DNA of 64,000 bases from Antribacter soli (GCF_021568775.1 NZ_JAKGSG010000007.1:1-64000); one strand, 5' to 3'; shown: positions 26,017 to 37,239, numbered from the stretch's first letter. The notes: generated by a model from the sequence alone, not told the origin. Numbers and translations: made by a program.

Positions 26017-27667
26017 TCAGAACGGCGGCGCGTCCGCCGGGTGCGGCTCGGTTGTCGCGCTCGGCTCGGTTGCTCGCCCTGTCCCGGGGGACGGGGCCGG
26101 CGTGCCGACGCCCGGTGGTCGTGGGCCGGGTCGACGACGGTGGCCGGGCGCGTCACGACCCGACCGACCGGCGTGACCCAGACGGTGTCCCCCGTGTCCG
26201 GGTCCCGGACGACGCGCCAGCCGCCGTGCGTCTTGGCCCGATGGTGCCCGCGGCACAGCGCCTGCAGGTTGCTCGCGCGGGTCTGCCCCGGCTCGCTGGC
26301 CCGGCCGGGCGCCGCATGGTCGAACGGCTCGACATGGTCCAGGTCGCACCGCTCCGCCACCCGGTCGCACGACGCGAACGTGCACGTCTCGTCCCTGGCC
26401 CGCACCGCCGCGCCCAGCACCTTGCCCGGCGCGTAGGCGGTGGTGGAGTAGTCCGTCGCACCCCGGTCACCGGGTCGGTCACCAGCCGTTGCCAGGTCCC
26501 ATCCACAGCCAGCGTCCGCGCCACCTCCGCGGGCACCGGACCGTACCCGGCCAGCACGCCCGGCGCGTCGTCCAGACCCAGCAGGGTCCCCGCCGAGACC
26601 GTGACCCGCACCTGCGCCGGGACCGTCACAGCGCGCACCCGCGTTCCCCCGCACACGCACGCCCCGCACGTGCAGCCCGACGCCGGACCCGTCGTCCGCG
26701 AGACGGGATCGCCCGCGACCCGGCCCGGCGCCTCGCCCGCCACGTGGTCCGGCGCCGCGCCCGGCCCGTGCTCAGGCAGCACGACCCGGCCCGTCACGAG
26801 CGCGACGAACACGTCCGCCCGCGCCTGACCCAGCGTCCGCGGCTCCCCCGCCGTCCGGTGGATCGCCGTCCCGGCCGCGTCGACCGCGGCCCACACCGCC
26901 GCCGCGTCCTGAGCGGGCAGGTACGCGCTCACGTACGCCATCGCGTCCTCGACCGGCTCGACCGTCACGTGCAGCCTCTCGCGCGCCGCCCTGCGGTTCC
27001 GCTCAGCACCCTCGCCGCCCGGTGCGGCGGCCTCCGCGTTCATCCGGTTCCGCAGCGCCCGCAGCCCCAGCCGGGGCGCGTGCACCAGGACGCGCACGGT
27101 CGCCGCGCGCCGCTCCTCCGCCGTCGGGAACGCCCCCGCGAACGCCAGCACGTCCGCCTTGCGAGCGCACACCACGCCCTGGCCCAGGGCCGTGCGGACC
27201 TCCGGCAGCTCCTCGAGCGCCAGCGCCCGGCCGACCAGGGTGCGCCCCACCGTCGGGGCATGGCCGAGCTGGGCCGCGATCTCGTCCCCCAGGTGCTCCA
27301 GGTCCGCGGAACCGACCCGCCGCGCCGCGAGCTCCGCCGCCGCGGCAGCCTGCTGAGCTGCAGCCCAGGCGCCGACCGCCTCCCACCCGGTCACGACCTC
27401 GCCCAGCACCGCCTCGCTCGCGTCCGCGGCCTCGATCCTGGCCAGCAGACCCACCAGGCCGACCCCCGGCAGCAACCCGGCAACCCGCGCGTCCAGCGCG
27501 TCGGCACGGGCCCCGTGCGACACGTCCCATGGCAGGTCCCACACCTCGTCCGTGGCGCCCGCCCACTCGCCGAAGGACAGATCGACCCGCGGCAGCAGGT
27601 CGTCGCCGGCGGCCACGCCACCAGCGAGAACATGCGCCGGGAACCCGCCCCGGAGGTCATCGAACAT
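26017..27667 (-). pseudogene. DUF222/HNH endonuclease (13E12-repeat family), frameshifted
   Basis: A 13E12-type protein of about 550 aa split by two frame changes. Frame 1 (from 27667 to about 26460) holds the DUF222 region up to LVTDPVTGV. The HNH part TDYSTTAYAPGKVL, CTFASCDRVAERCDLDHVEP and NLQALCRGHHRAKTHGGW then continues in a second frame, and after VVDPAHD near 26118 a natural-looking end HPADAPPF is in the third. Each shift equals a one-base deletion (near 26455-26464 and 26111-26122). It may be a decaying gene or carry sequencing errors in G/C runs. The ATG at 27667 is supported by a TAGGGT box seven bases upstream. Codon use is normal. Confidence 0.75.
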
Positions 27668-27680
27668 GTGTTCCACCCTA
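27660..27680 (-). promoter_or_regulatory. LexA-like SOS box and leaderless promoter of the HNH gene
   Basis: TCGAACATGTGTTCCA at 27660-27675 differs by one base from the mycobacterial LexA consensus TCGAAC-N4-GTTCGA and contains the perfect palindrome GAACATGTGTTC. It covers the ATG and abuts the TAGGGT -10 box (27675-27680), so a bound repressor would block initiation. Genes of the 13E12 family are known LexA targets in M. tuberculosis. Confidence 0.65.
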
Positions 27681-27853
27681 CCGGGGCGCCCCGGAACCGC
27701 CCGCCGAGACCGGCCCTCGCGGCGAACTCTTTCAGGAGCAGAACCCGCTCAGCGCAGCGGTTCGCGGGGAGCACCCGCTCACGGCCCGCCCCTGCCCTCG
27801 CCCGCAGACCGGTCGCCCCGTACGGAGGGCGACCGGTCCGGCGTCGGCTGGTG

Positions 27854-30235
<2,382 letters not shown>

Positions 30236-30343
30236 TGTCCGTTACCTCACCCTCCTGCTAGTCCGGTCGCATCCTGCCAGGCGCCTCCGACACTTGTCGC
30301 ATCGACTGCGCACCGGCCAGACCGCCGTCGGGCAGAGAGGGCG

Positions 30344-31999
30344 TCAGTGCGTGACGGCCTTCTCCGAGCCCGCGCCCGTGAGGGAGCGGACCTCCATCTC
30401 GGCGAACTTCTCCGGGTGCGGCGGCTCCTTGCTGAGGAAGGTGCCGACGATGCCCAGCACGAACGCCAGCGGGATCGTGATGATGCCCGGGTTGTCGAGC
30501 GGGAACCAGTGGAAGTCGACCGCGGTGTCCTTGATCATCGACAGGCTCGTGCCCGTGACCGGGTCGACCTTCCCCGAGACCACCGGGGAGAAGATGATCA
30601 GCACGATCGTCGAGGTCAGGCCGCCGTAGATGCTCCACAGCGCGCCGGACGTGTTGAACCGCTTCCAGAACAGCGAGTAGATGATCGTCGGCAGGTTCGC
30701 CGAGGCGGCCACGCAGAACGCGAGCGCCACGAGGAACGCGATGTTCTGGCCGTTGGCGAAGATGCCGCCGACGATCGCGACGAGACCGATCACGACCACG
30801 GTGATCCGGGCGACCTTGAGCTCGCCGTCCGGGTTGACCTGGCCCTTGCGGATGACGTTGGCGTAGATGTCGTGCGCGAAGCTCGTCGCCGCCGTGATCG
30901 TCAGGCCCGCGACCACCGCGAGGATGGTGGCGAACGCGACGGCCGAGATGACGCCGAGCAGGATCTCTCCGCCGAGCACGTAGGCGAGCAGCGGTGCCGC
31001 CGAGTTGCCCTTGCCTGGTGCCGCGGCGATCACATCCGGCCCGACGAGGGCGCCGGCGCCGTAGCCGAGGGCGAGCGTGAGCAGGTAGAAGATGCCGATG
31101 AGCCAGATGGCCCACACGACCGAACGGCGCGCCTCGCGGCCGTCGGGCACCGTGTAGAAGCGGGTGAGCACGTGCGGCAGGCCCGCGGTGCCGAGCACGA
31201 GCGCGATGGCGAGCGAGATGAAGTCGAGCCTGCTCAGGTCGGACTTTCCGTACTGCTTGCCCGGCTCGAGCAGCGCCTGGCCGCCCTCGCCGGCCCTCGC
31301 CACGGCCGCGTCGAGCAGGCTCGAGAAGTTGAAGCCGAACTTCGCGAGCACCCAGAAGGAGATCACGGCGGCGCCGACGATGAGCAGCACGGCCTTGATG
31401 ATCTGCACCCAGGTGGTGCCCTTCATGCCGCCGACCAGCACGTACAGGATCATCAGCGCGCCGACGACGGCGATCACGATGCCCTGCTGCGTCGGGTCGG
31501 TGACGCCGAGCAGCAGCGCGACGAGGCCGCCTGCGCCGGCCATCTGCGCGAGCAGGTAGAAGAACACGACGGCGAGCGTGGCGAACGCCGCTGCCAGGCG
31601 CACGGGCCGCTCCTTGAGACGGAACGACAGCACGTCGGCCATCGTGAACTTCCCCGTGTTGCGCAGGAGCTCGGCGACGAGCAGGAGCGCGACGAGCCAC
31701 GCCACGAGGAACCCGATGGAGTACAGGAAGCCGTCGTAACCGTTGAGGGCGATGGCGCCCGCGATGCCGAGGAAGCTCGCGGCGGACAGGTAGTCGCCCG
31801 CGATGGCGACGCCGTTCTGCGGCCCGGTGAAGTTGCGGCCGGCGGCGTAGTAGTCGGCCGCGGACTTGTTGTTCCGCGACGCCCAGAACACCACGACCAT
31901 CGTGATCGCGACGAAGACGCCGAAGATCGCGATGTTCAGGATGGGGCTGCCGACCTGCTGGCCGGGCTCGGGGACCTCCAGGAGCAGTGTGCGGTTCAC
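30344..31999 (-). CDS. actP: Sodium/solute symporter, acetate/monocarboxylate type
   Basis: A 551-aa sodium:solute symporter with about 13 transmembrane helices, N-terminus outside. It carries the acetate-permease signature: NKSAADYYAAGRNFTGPQNG, AIAGDYLSAASFLGIAG, GTAGLPHVLTRFYTVPD and TSFAHDIYANV. Substrates are acetate and other short monocarboxylates (ActP, MctC). It is coupled by a GTGA overlap to the upstream DUF485 gene, the standard partner of this family. The GTG start falls in that overlap. The long cytosolic C-terminus ends EVRSLTGAGSEKAVTH. Whether it carries acetate, pyruvate or propionate cannot be told from sequence alone. Confidence 0.92.
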   Translation of the reverse strand: MNRTLLLEVPEPGQQVGSPILNIAIFGVFVAITMVVVFWASRNNKSAADYYAAGRNFTGPQNGVAIAGDYLSAASFLGIAGAIALNGYDGFLYSIGFLVAWLVALLLVAELLRNTGKFTMADVLSFRLKERPVRLAAAFATLAVVFFYLLAQMAGAGGLVALLLGVTDPTQQGIVIAVVGALMILYVLVGGMKGTTWVQIIKAVLLIVGAAVISFWVLAKFGFNFSSLLDAAVARAGEGGQALLEPGKQYGKSDLSRLDFISLAIALVLGTAGLPHVLTRFYTVPDGREARRSVVWAIWLIGIFYLLTLALGYGAGALVGPDVIAAAPGKGNSAAPLLAYVLGGEILLGVISAVAFATILAVVAGLTITAATSFAHDIYANVIRKGQVNPDGELKVARITVVVIGLVAIVGGIFANGQNIAFLVALAFCVAASANLPTIIYSLFWKRFNTSGALWSIYGGLTSTIVLIIFSPVVSGKVDPVTGTSLSMIKDTAVDFHWFPLDNPGIITIPLAFVLGIVGTFLSKEPPHPEKFAEMEVRSLTGAGSEKAVTH

Positions 32000-32337
32000 C
32001 GGTTCTCTCCCTCGATCTCTTCGCGCAGCGCGTCGGCGTGCGGGTCGAACTTCTTGTTGGCCCAGCTCGCGTAGAGCATGGTGATGGCGAAGGTGGACGC
32101 GAACTGGCCGAGGCCGAGGACCAGCGCAACGGTGATCGAGCTGTCGCCGATCCGGGTGCTCATGAAGTCATGGGCATAGTTCGCGAGCAGCACGTACGCG
32201 AAGTACCAGACCAGGAAGATCGCGACCCACGGGAAGACGAAGTTCCGGAACGTTCGCTTCAGCCCCTGGAACTCCTCGGATCTCTCCACTCTTTGGTATG
32301 CGGTCTCGGCGGGCTCTTCCGCCTGCAGGTCGCTCAT
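31996..32337 (-). CDS. DUF485 membrane protein, symporter partner
   Basis: A 113-aa small membrane protein with two transmembrane helices (about 33-55 and 70-92) and the DUF485 pattern FRNFVFPWVAIFLVWYFAYV...LANYAHDFM. YjcH-type proteins of this family are encoded immediately before acetate permease genes and are thought to assist the transporter. Its stop overlaps the symporter start by four bases. The upstream 190-base gap contains no other gene and must hold the promoter; I do not see a clear operator there. Confidence 0.9.
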   Translation of the reverse strand: MSDLQAEEPAETAYQRVERSEEFQGLKRTFRNFVFPWVAIFLVWYFAYVLLANYAHDFMSTRIGDSSITVALVLGLGQFASTFAITMLYASWANKKFDPHADALREEIEGENR

Positions 32338-32529
32338 GACGCCTCCGTTGGCTCGCGCGGTCGCGCCTCACCGCACGACCGGGGGCGGACATCCCACCCG
32401 GGTGACAATGTGCCGTAGATCACCCTATGGAGGCAATCGTTTCGCCCAGCGGTTTCCCTTTTTTGCGCAAACGACAGCCTTGCGCCCGGGGCGACCGGCC
32501 GACGTCGGCCCCCGGTTTGCCCGACGGGG

Positions 32530-33282
32530 TCAGGCGCGGACGAACTCCAGGTCCGTGATGCTGCGGCCCGCGAGGCCGCCCTTCTTCTCGAAGCTCGTCA
32601 GCACACGGCCCTCGAAGCGAGGCGCGGCTGCGCCGGAGCCGTGGGCGTTGCGGAAGGCGTCGCACTCCTCGGCGACCTCGAGCATCTGCTCCGCGTACGC
32701 GGCCCAGTCCGTCGCGAGGCGCCAGTGGCCGCCCGGCCGGAGCACGCGGGCGGCGAGGCGGGCGAACGACGGCGTGACGAGGCGCCGCTTGTGGTGGCGC
32801 GACTTGTGCCACGGGTCGGGAAAGAACACCCACAGCTCGTCCACAGCGCCCTCTGGGACGGCGCCCTCGAGCAGCTCCGCCGCGTTGGCCTGCACGAGGC
32901 GCAGGTTGGGCAGACCCTCGGTGCCACGCTCGCGGCCGGCCTTCTCGGCGCGCAGGACCGTCTGCGCCAGGCCCGGCTCGTAGACCTCGACGGCGAGGTG
33001 GTCGCGGCCCGGGTCGGCCGCGGCCGCCGCGACGACCGCCTCCCCCAACCCCGACCCGATCTCGACGACGAGAGGGGCCTCCCGGCCGAACTCCAGCACT
33101 GGATCGAGCACGAACCCGGGGGCCACGGAGGTGCGCGCGACCGCGCGGGGCACGTCGACCAGGTACGCCGCACCCCGGGCATCCCACGCGCGCTGCTGCT
33201 TGTCCGTCAGGCGGCCGGAGCGGCGCACGAACGAGACGGGCTGCGTGCGGAACCGCGAGAGGTCAGGGGCCGTGGAGGTCAC
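32530..33282 (-). CDS. trmB: tRNA (guanine-N7)-methyltransferase
   Basis: A 250-aa SAM-dependent enzyme that methylates G46 in the variable loop of tRNAs. The Rossmann fold begins VVEIGSGLGEAVVAAA (SAM-binding), with AVEVYEPGLAQTVLRAE, and the highly specific TrmB motif FFPDPWHKSRHHKRR. ITDLEF near the C-terminus is also typical. The N-terminus RTQPVSFVRRSGRLTDKQQR is the usual actinobacterial extension. The GTG start at 33282 is fixed by a TACCCT box six bases upstream. It is a single-gene unit. Confidence 0.96.
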   Translation of the reverse strand: MTSTAPDLSRFRTQPVSFVRRSGRLTDKQQRAWDARGAAYLVDVPRAVARTSVAPGFVLDPVLEFGREAPLVVEIGSGLGEAVVAAAAADPGRDHLAVEVYEPGLAQTVLRAEKAGRERGTEGLPNLRLVQANAAELLEGAVPEGAVDELWVFFPDPWHKSRHHKRRLVTPSFARLAARVLRPGGHWRLATDWAAYAEQMLEVAEECDAFRNAHGSGAAAPRFEGRVLTSFEKKGGLAGRSITDLEFVRA

Positions 33283-33288
33283 GCGTCA

Positions 33289-33294
33289 AGGGTA
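33289..33294 (-). promoter_or_regulatory. Leaderless promoter -10 box of trmB
   Basis: TACCCT on the minus strand ends six bases before the GTG start codon. Confidence 0.65.
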
Positions 33295-33377
33295 CGGGGG
33301 CGCCTCCCAGGGGTGCGGAGCCGGTGGGTGCGGAGCCCGGTGGGTGCGGGCCGGCGCTGTCCGGCCCACCGCGCCGC

Positions 33378-33878
33378 TCAGCCCTGGGTCACCGTGTAGT
33401 TGACGACGGCGGAGCCGTCCTGCTCGCTCGACGAGAGCAGGACCTGGTAGCCCTCCTTCTCGAGGATCGCCATGCCGAGGCCGGCCATCTCCTCGGGCTC
33501 CGCGAACCCGGAACCGATCAGCAGGTCCCGCGCCGCGTTCGTCGCGTCCTCGGCCGTGCTGCCCTCGACCGTGATGAGCACGATCCAGGCGGTGCCGGTG
33601 CCGGTGTCGGTGGCGACCGAGCTCGCGATCTCGCCGTCGACCAGCGGGATCACGTCCGACGGGAAGCCCTCCGCGAGCTCGCCACCCGTCTCGATGTCGA
33701 CGTCCTCGCCGGTCTGGCCCTGGACAACCTCCTCGGCGGCGTTCTGGGCGGCGTCCTCGATCATCTCCTGCGGGCTGCAGGCGGCGAGTGCCGAGGCGGT
33801 CACGAGAACCGCGAGAAGGGCTGATGCGGAGCGGGCTGCGAGGCGCGCCCCGCCCGGGCGCGCGACAGTACGAGTCAT
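33378..33878 (-). CDS. Secreted lipoprotein of unknown function
   Basis: A 166-aa predicted lipoprotein: basic N-terminus, hydrophobic core SALLAVLVTASALA and lipobox LAAC near residue 34. The mature part is acidic, with a single alpha/beta region containing AWIVLITVEGSTAEDATNAARDLLIGSG and a C-terminal NYTVTQ strand. It resembles small actinobacterial surface lipoproteins but matches no family I can name. It lies between trmB and the divergent D-amino-acid oxidase, with no operon partner. The gap before trmB contains a duplicated GGTGGGTGCGGAGCC-like stretch (33315-33350). Confidence 0.75.
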   Translation of the reverse strand: MTRTVARPGGARLAARSASALLAVLVTASALAACSPQEMIEDAAQNAAEEVVQGQTGEDVDIETGGELAEGFPSDVIPLVDGEIASSVATDTGTGTAWIVLITVEGSTAEDATNAARDLLIGSGFAEPEEMAGLGMAILEKEGYQVLLSSSEQDGSAVVNYTVTQG

Positions 33879-33961
33879 ACGGCGAGGTTCCCATGCGGCG
33901 CGATCCGAGGTCGGGCGGGAGTGGGTGAAGTTCGGGGGAGCCCGCCGTAACAGGCGGACCG

Positions 33962-33967
33962 TAACGT
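33962..33967 (+). promoter_or_regulatory. Leaderless promoter -10 box of the oxidase
   Basis: TAACGT is followed by six bases (GGCGCC) and the ATG at 33974, with no SD between; transcription should start at the start codon. Confidence 0.65.
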
Positions 33968-33973
33968 GGCGCC

Positions 33974-34918
33974 ATGAGCACAGTCCTGGTGGCCGGCGCG
34001 GGTGTCGTCGGCCTCACGTCCGCCATCCGTCTCCTCGAGGCCGGCCACGACGTCCGCGTCGTCGCCCGCGACATCCCGGGGCTCACGTCGCGCGCCGCCG
34101 GCGCGTCGTGGGGGCCGTACCTCGTGGGCCCGTGGGCGGCGGTGCGACGCTGGTCGGCGGTGTCGCTGGAGGTGTTGCACAGCCTCGCGGGCGACCCCGC
34201 CACCGGCGTGGCGGTCACGTCGGGCGTGGAGCTGACGGAGCACCCGGGCGAGCTGCCTCCGTGGGCCGACCTCGTGCCGAACGTCCGCGAGGCTCGGCCC
34301 GACGAGCTGCCGCCGGGCGCCCCGGCCGGGCTGCGGTACACGGTGCCGATCGTCGACATGGCGGTGCACCTCGAGTGGCTCCTGTCCCGCGTGCGGGAGC
34401 TGGGCGGTACAGTCGAGCACGGTGAGCTCACCGCGCTGGCGGAGGCGGGCGCCGACGTCGTCGTCAACTGCACGGGGACCGGCTCCGCGGCCCTCGCCGC
34501 CGACCCGGCCGTGGTGCCCGTGCGCGGCCAGGTGGTGGTGGCGCAGAACCCGGGGATCACGGAGTTCTTCATCGGCGGCAAGCACAGCGGGTCGGATCTG
34601 ACGTACTGGTTCCCGCACGGTGACCGCGTCCTGCTGGGCGGCACGTCGCAGGCGGGCGCGGCGTCGTGGGACCCGGACCCGGCGACGGCGGAGGCCATCC
34701 TCGCCCGGGTGGCCTCCGTGGAGCCGCGGCTCGCCGGCGTGCGGGTCCTGGAGCACCGGGTGGGCCTGCGCCCCTCCCGGCCCGACGTGCGGCTCGAGCT
34801 CGAGCGCCGCCCCGGCGCAACCCCGGTGGTGCACAGCTACGGGCACGGGGGCGGCGGCGTCACCTTGTCGTGGGGCTGCGCCGCGGACGTGGTCACGCTG
34901 GTCGGCTCGCTGGCCTGA
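33974..34918 (+). CDS. D-amino-acid oxidase family flavoenzyme
   Basis: A 314-aa FAD enzyme of the D-amino-acid oxidase/DASPO family. N-terminal dinucleotide fold VLVAGAGVVGLTSAIRLLEAG; the family motifs follow: SRAAGASWGPYL, YTVPIVDMAVHLEWLLSRV, VVNCTGTGS, VRGQVVVAQNPG and the C-terminal FAD/substrate loop VVHSYGHGGGGVTLSWG. It oxidises D-amino acids to keto acids with release of ammonia and peroxide. The length is slightly short but complete. Its leaderless promoter is described separately. It ends 21 bases before the convergent FAD monooxygenase gene. Confidence 0.9.
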   Translation: MSTVLVAGAGVVGLTSAIRLLEAGHDVRVVARDIPGLTSRAAGASWGPYLVGPWAAVRRWSAVSLEVLHSLAGDPATGVAVTSGVELTEHPGELPPWADLVPNVREARPDELPPGAPAGLRYTVPIVDMAVHLEWLLSRVRELGGTVEHGELTALAEAGADVVVNCTGTGSAALAADPAVVPVRGQVVVAQNPGITEFFIGGKHSGSDLTYWFPHGDRVLLGGTSQAGAASWDPDPATAEAILARVASVEPRLAGVRVLEHRVGLRPSRPDVRLELERRPGATPVVHSYGHGGGGVTLSWGCAADVVTLVGSLA

Positions 34919-34939
34919 GCCCGCGCGGTCCGACGTCGG

Positions 34940-36157
34940 TCACGCCGCGACGGGGCCCGCCGACGCGTCCCAGTCGATCCGGTAGTCGGTCACCCAGTCG
35001 CGCGTCGTCCGCGCCGCGACCCGGCCGACGAGCGGCAAGATCACGTGGTCGCGCACCACGCGGCTGAACGGGCTCGGGATCTTCTGGTTCGACGTGCGCT
35101 TCGCCTGGGCGATCAGCTTCTCCACGCGCCCCCGGCGCAGCGCCTCGAAGGCCGCGAACGCAGCTTCGGGGTCGCCGTGGTCACGCAGGAACCGCGCGAG
35201 CAGCACGCCGTCCTCGATCGCGAGCGAGGCACCCTGGCCGGACGTCGGCGAGATGGCGTGCGCCGCGTCGCCGATCAGCCCGATCGGCCCGCGGTGCCAC
35301 ACGGGCACGGTCGGCAGGTCGAGCGTGTTCCACGGCGGGATGATCTCGGGCGTCGCGGCGATCAGCTCCAGCGCGGGGCCGGCGTCGTCGGCGAAGAGGC
35401 TGTTCAGCTCGGCCCGCCACCGGTCCGGGGTGTAGGCCGCGAGCTCGTCGCGGGCCGCCGCGCGAGCGCGTGGCACGTTGGCGAACCACCAGACGTCGCC
35501 CGGCCCGCGGTGGGCGTAGGCGAAGAAGGCGCGCCGGCCGAAGATCATCGTGAACAGGCCCACCGGCGTGTCCACGTCCACGCCGGAGGCGTAGCCGCCG
35601 GTGTTGAGCAGGCCGGTGTAGCGCGGCGGCGGGCAGCCCGGGCCGAGGATCTCCCGCGTGCGGGAGTAGAGGCCGTCGGCGCCGATGAGCAGGTCACCCT
35701 CGGCCGTGGTGCCGTCCGCGAACGAGGCGACCACACCGGCCCCGAGGCCGGCTCCGCCGTCGGGCGGCGTCGCGACGTCGACGAGGCGCTTGCCGTACTC
35801 GATCGGGATGCCGCGGCGCAGCGCCTCGTCCCGGAGCGCGGTGTAGAGGTCGGACCGCCGCACCGTCTGGCTGACGGTGCCGAAGGCGTCGTCGCGGCCC
35901 ATCGGGATGCTGGCCAGGACGCGCCCCGACGACCCGCGCAGCTCCAGCGCGGGCGTGTCGAAGCCCCCGAGCTCGCGGTGGTCGATGCCCAGCACCCGCA
36001 GGGCGGCGAGGCCGTTGGGCGCGAGGGTGAGGTAGGCGCCGACGCCGTCAGCGGTGCGCTGGTACGCCTCGTGGACGGTCGCGTCGATGCCGGCCTTCTG
36101 CATTGCCATGGCGGTCACGGGTCCGGTGATGCCCGCTCCGATGATGAGTGCTCTCAT
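34940..36157 (-). CDS. FAD-dependent monooxygenase (class A type)
   Basis: A 405-aa flavin monooxygenase of the PHBH/Tet(X)-like class A style. FAD motif ALIIGAGITGPVTAMAMQKAG at the start, the mid-protein DGLYSRTREIL segment of the DG motif (LLIGADGLYS) and the GD motif GPIGLIGDAAHAISPTSGQG near 285. Substrates of such enzymes are aromatic compounds or drugs including tetracyclines and rifamycins; none can be named here. It is transcribed away from a PadR gene, and its promoter lies inside two operator-like palindromes, so it is probably PadR-repressed and ligand-induced. The ATG at 36157 is set by TATGGT six bases upstream. Confidence 0.88.
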   Translation of the reverse strand: MRALIIGAGITGPVTAMAMQKAGIDATVHEAYQRTADGVGAYLTLAPNGLAALRVLGIDHRELGGFDTPALELRGSSGRVLASIPMGRDDAFGTVSQTVRRSDLYTALRDEALRRGIPIEYGKRLVDVATPPDGGAGLGAGVVASFADGTTAEGDLLIGADGLYSRTREILGPGCPPPRYTGLLNTGGYASGVDVDTPVGLFTMIFGRRAFFAYAHRGPGDVWWFANVPRARAAARDELAAYTPDRWRAELNSLFADDAGPALELIAATPEIIPPWNTLDLPTVPVWHRGPIGLIGDAAHAISPTSGQGASLAIEDGVLLARFLRDHGDPEAAFAAFEALRRGRVEKLIAQAKRTSNQKIPSPFSRVVRDHVILPLVGRVAARTTRDWVTDYRIDWDASAGPVAA

Positions 36158-36162
36158 GCGCC

Positions 36163-36193
36163 AACCATAAAATGGTTAGCCATAAGATGGCAA
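36163..36193. promoter_or_regulatory. Twin palindromic operators over the monooxygenase promoter
   Basis: AACCATAAAATGGTT (36163-36177) and GCCATAAGATGGC (36179-36191) are perfect palindromes with centres 15 bases apart and a common CCATAARATGG core. On the minus strand the first contains the -10 box TATGGT (36164-36169) and the second abuts the -35 TTGCCA (36188-36193; 18-base spacing). PadR, encoded next door, is the likely binder. Confidence 0.8.
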
Positions 36194-36229
36194 GGGTTCT
36201 TGCTGCGGGGATCTGGCCGACCCCGCCCT

Positions 36230-36235
36230 TAGGCT
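36230..36235 (+). promoter_or_regulatory. Leaderless promoter -10 box of padR
   Basis: TAGGCT ends six bases before the GTG start at 36242, with no SD. Confidence 0.6.
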
Positions 36236-36241
36236 GACGAC

Positions 36242-36847
36242 GTGATCCAGGACTCCCGGCCGCGTTCGCCGCTCGCGATGGTGCTGCTGGCGCTGCTCGC
36301 CGAGGAGCCCATGCACGCCTACCGGATGCAGCGGCTGATCAAGACGCGGCGCAAGGACGACGTCGTCAACGTGGCGCGCAGCAACAGCATCTACCAGGCG
36401 ATCGAGCGGCTGCTCCGCGACGGCCTCATCGAGATCCACGAGAAGCTGGCGGCCGACGCCGCGCCGGCCCGGATCGTCTACGCCCTGACCGACGCCGGCC
36501 GCGACGCCCTCCGGCGCTGGATGGACGCGGCCCTCGCCACACCGGCGCGCGAGTTCCCCGAGTTCCGGGCGGTGCTGGCCGTCCTGGCGATCACCGGACC
36601 GGACCTCGTGCGCGACCGCCTCGAGGAGCGCACCGCGGCGCTCGAGGCGGTGCTCGAAGAGGCCGAGCGCGATGCGGCGACCGCCCGGGAGTGGAACCTG
36701 GCCAGGGTGCTCATGCTGGAGCACGAGCACCTCGTGACCGTCACGCGAGCCGAGCTCGAGTGGGTCCGGCAGGTCGTCGCGGACCTGCGGTCGGGCGCTC
36801 TGACGTGGGACACGCAGGAGATGCTGGCGTCCCGCCCGCCGGAGTAG
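36242..36847 (+). CDS. PadR family transcriptional regulator
   Basis: A 201-aa repressor: N-terminal winged helix (LAMVLLALLAEEPMHAYRMQ, IYQAIERLLRDGLIE, a wing with ARIVYALTDAGR), then a C-terminal helical dimerisation region typical of PadR subfamily 2 (LAVLAITGPDLVRDRLEERT). PadR proteins repress adjacent detoxification or efflux genes and release on binding aromatic or drug ligands. It is divergent from the FAD monooxygenase, whose promoter is covered by matching palindromes, so regulation of that gene is very likely. Its own leaderless start lies 50 bases from the operators, so autoregulation is possible but weaker. Confidence 0.92.
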   Translation: MIQDSRPRSPLAMVLLALLAEEPMHAYRMQRLIKTRRKDDVVNVARSNSIYQAIERLLRDGLIEIHEKLAADAAPARIVYALTDAGRDALRRWMDAALATPAREFPEFRAVLAVLAITGPDLVRDRLEERTAALEAVLEEAERDAATAREWNLARVLMLEHEHLVTVTRAELEWVRQVVADLRSGALTWDTQEMLASRPPE

Positions 36848-36900
36848 GCCGCGCACCGCCACCGCATCAACAGAGCCGCCGCCTGAGCAGAGGAGTCACC

Positions 36901-37239
36901 GTGGAGCCCGACGACCCGACCCAGGAGCTTGTCCGCGTCGAGACCACCTGCGACTCCCGCGAGGCCGCGCGGGCCCTCTCCCGCAACGCCGTCGAGGCCC
37001 GGCTCGCCGCCTGCGGCCAGGTCGAAGGGCCGATCGCCAGCACCTACTGGTGGAAGGACGAGGTCGAGGTGAGCGAGGAGTGGCGGGTCGTCCTCAAGAC
37101 GACCCGCGCCCGGTGCGCCGAGCTCGTCGGACACCTCCGCGAGAGCCACACGTACGAGGTCCCGGAGATCGTGGTCCTGGCGATCTCCGGCGGCGACAGC
37201 GCCTACCTGGACTGGATCCGCACCGAGACGAGGCGCTGA
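36901..37239 (+). CDS. cutA: CutA-like divalent-cation tolerance protein
   Basis: A 112-aa protein of the CutA family, a trimeric, PII-like ferredoxin fold. Motifs: VETTCDSREAARALSRNAVE, LAACGQVEGPIASTYWWKDE and the C-terminal SHTYEVPEIVVLAISGGDSAYLDW. Length is standard. The role of CutA is still debated (copper tolerance in E. coli; otherwise unknown). GTG start, 53 bases after padR on the same strand, and preceded by GAGGAG, so it may be cotranscribed with padR. No metal-related gene adjoins. Confidence 0.92.
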   Translation: MEPDDPTQELVRVETTCDSREAARALSRNAVEARLAACGQVEGPIASTYWWKDEVEVSEEWRVVLKTTRARCAELVGHLRESHTYEVPEIVVLAISGGDSAYLDWIRTETRR

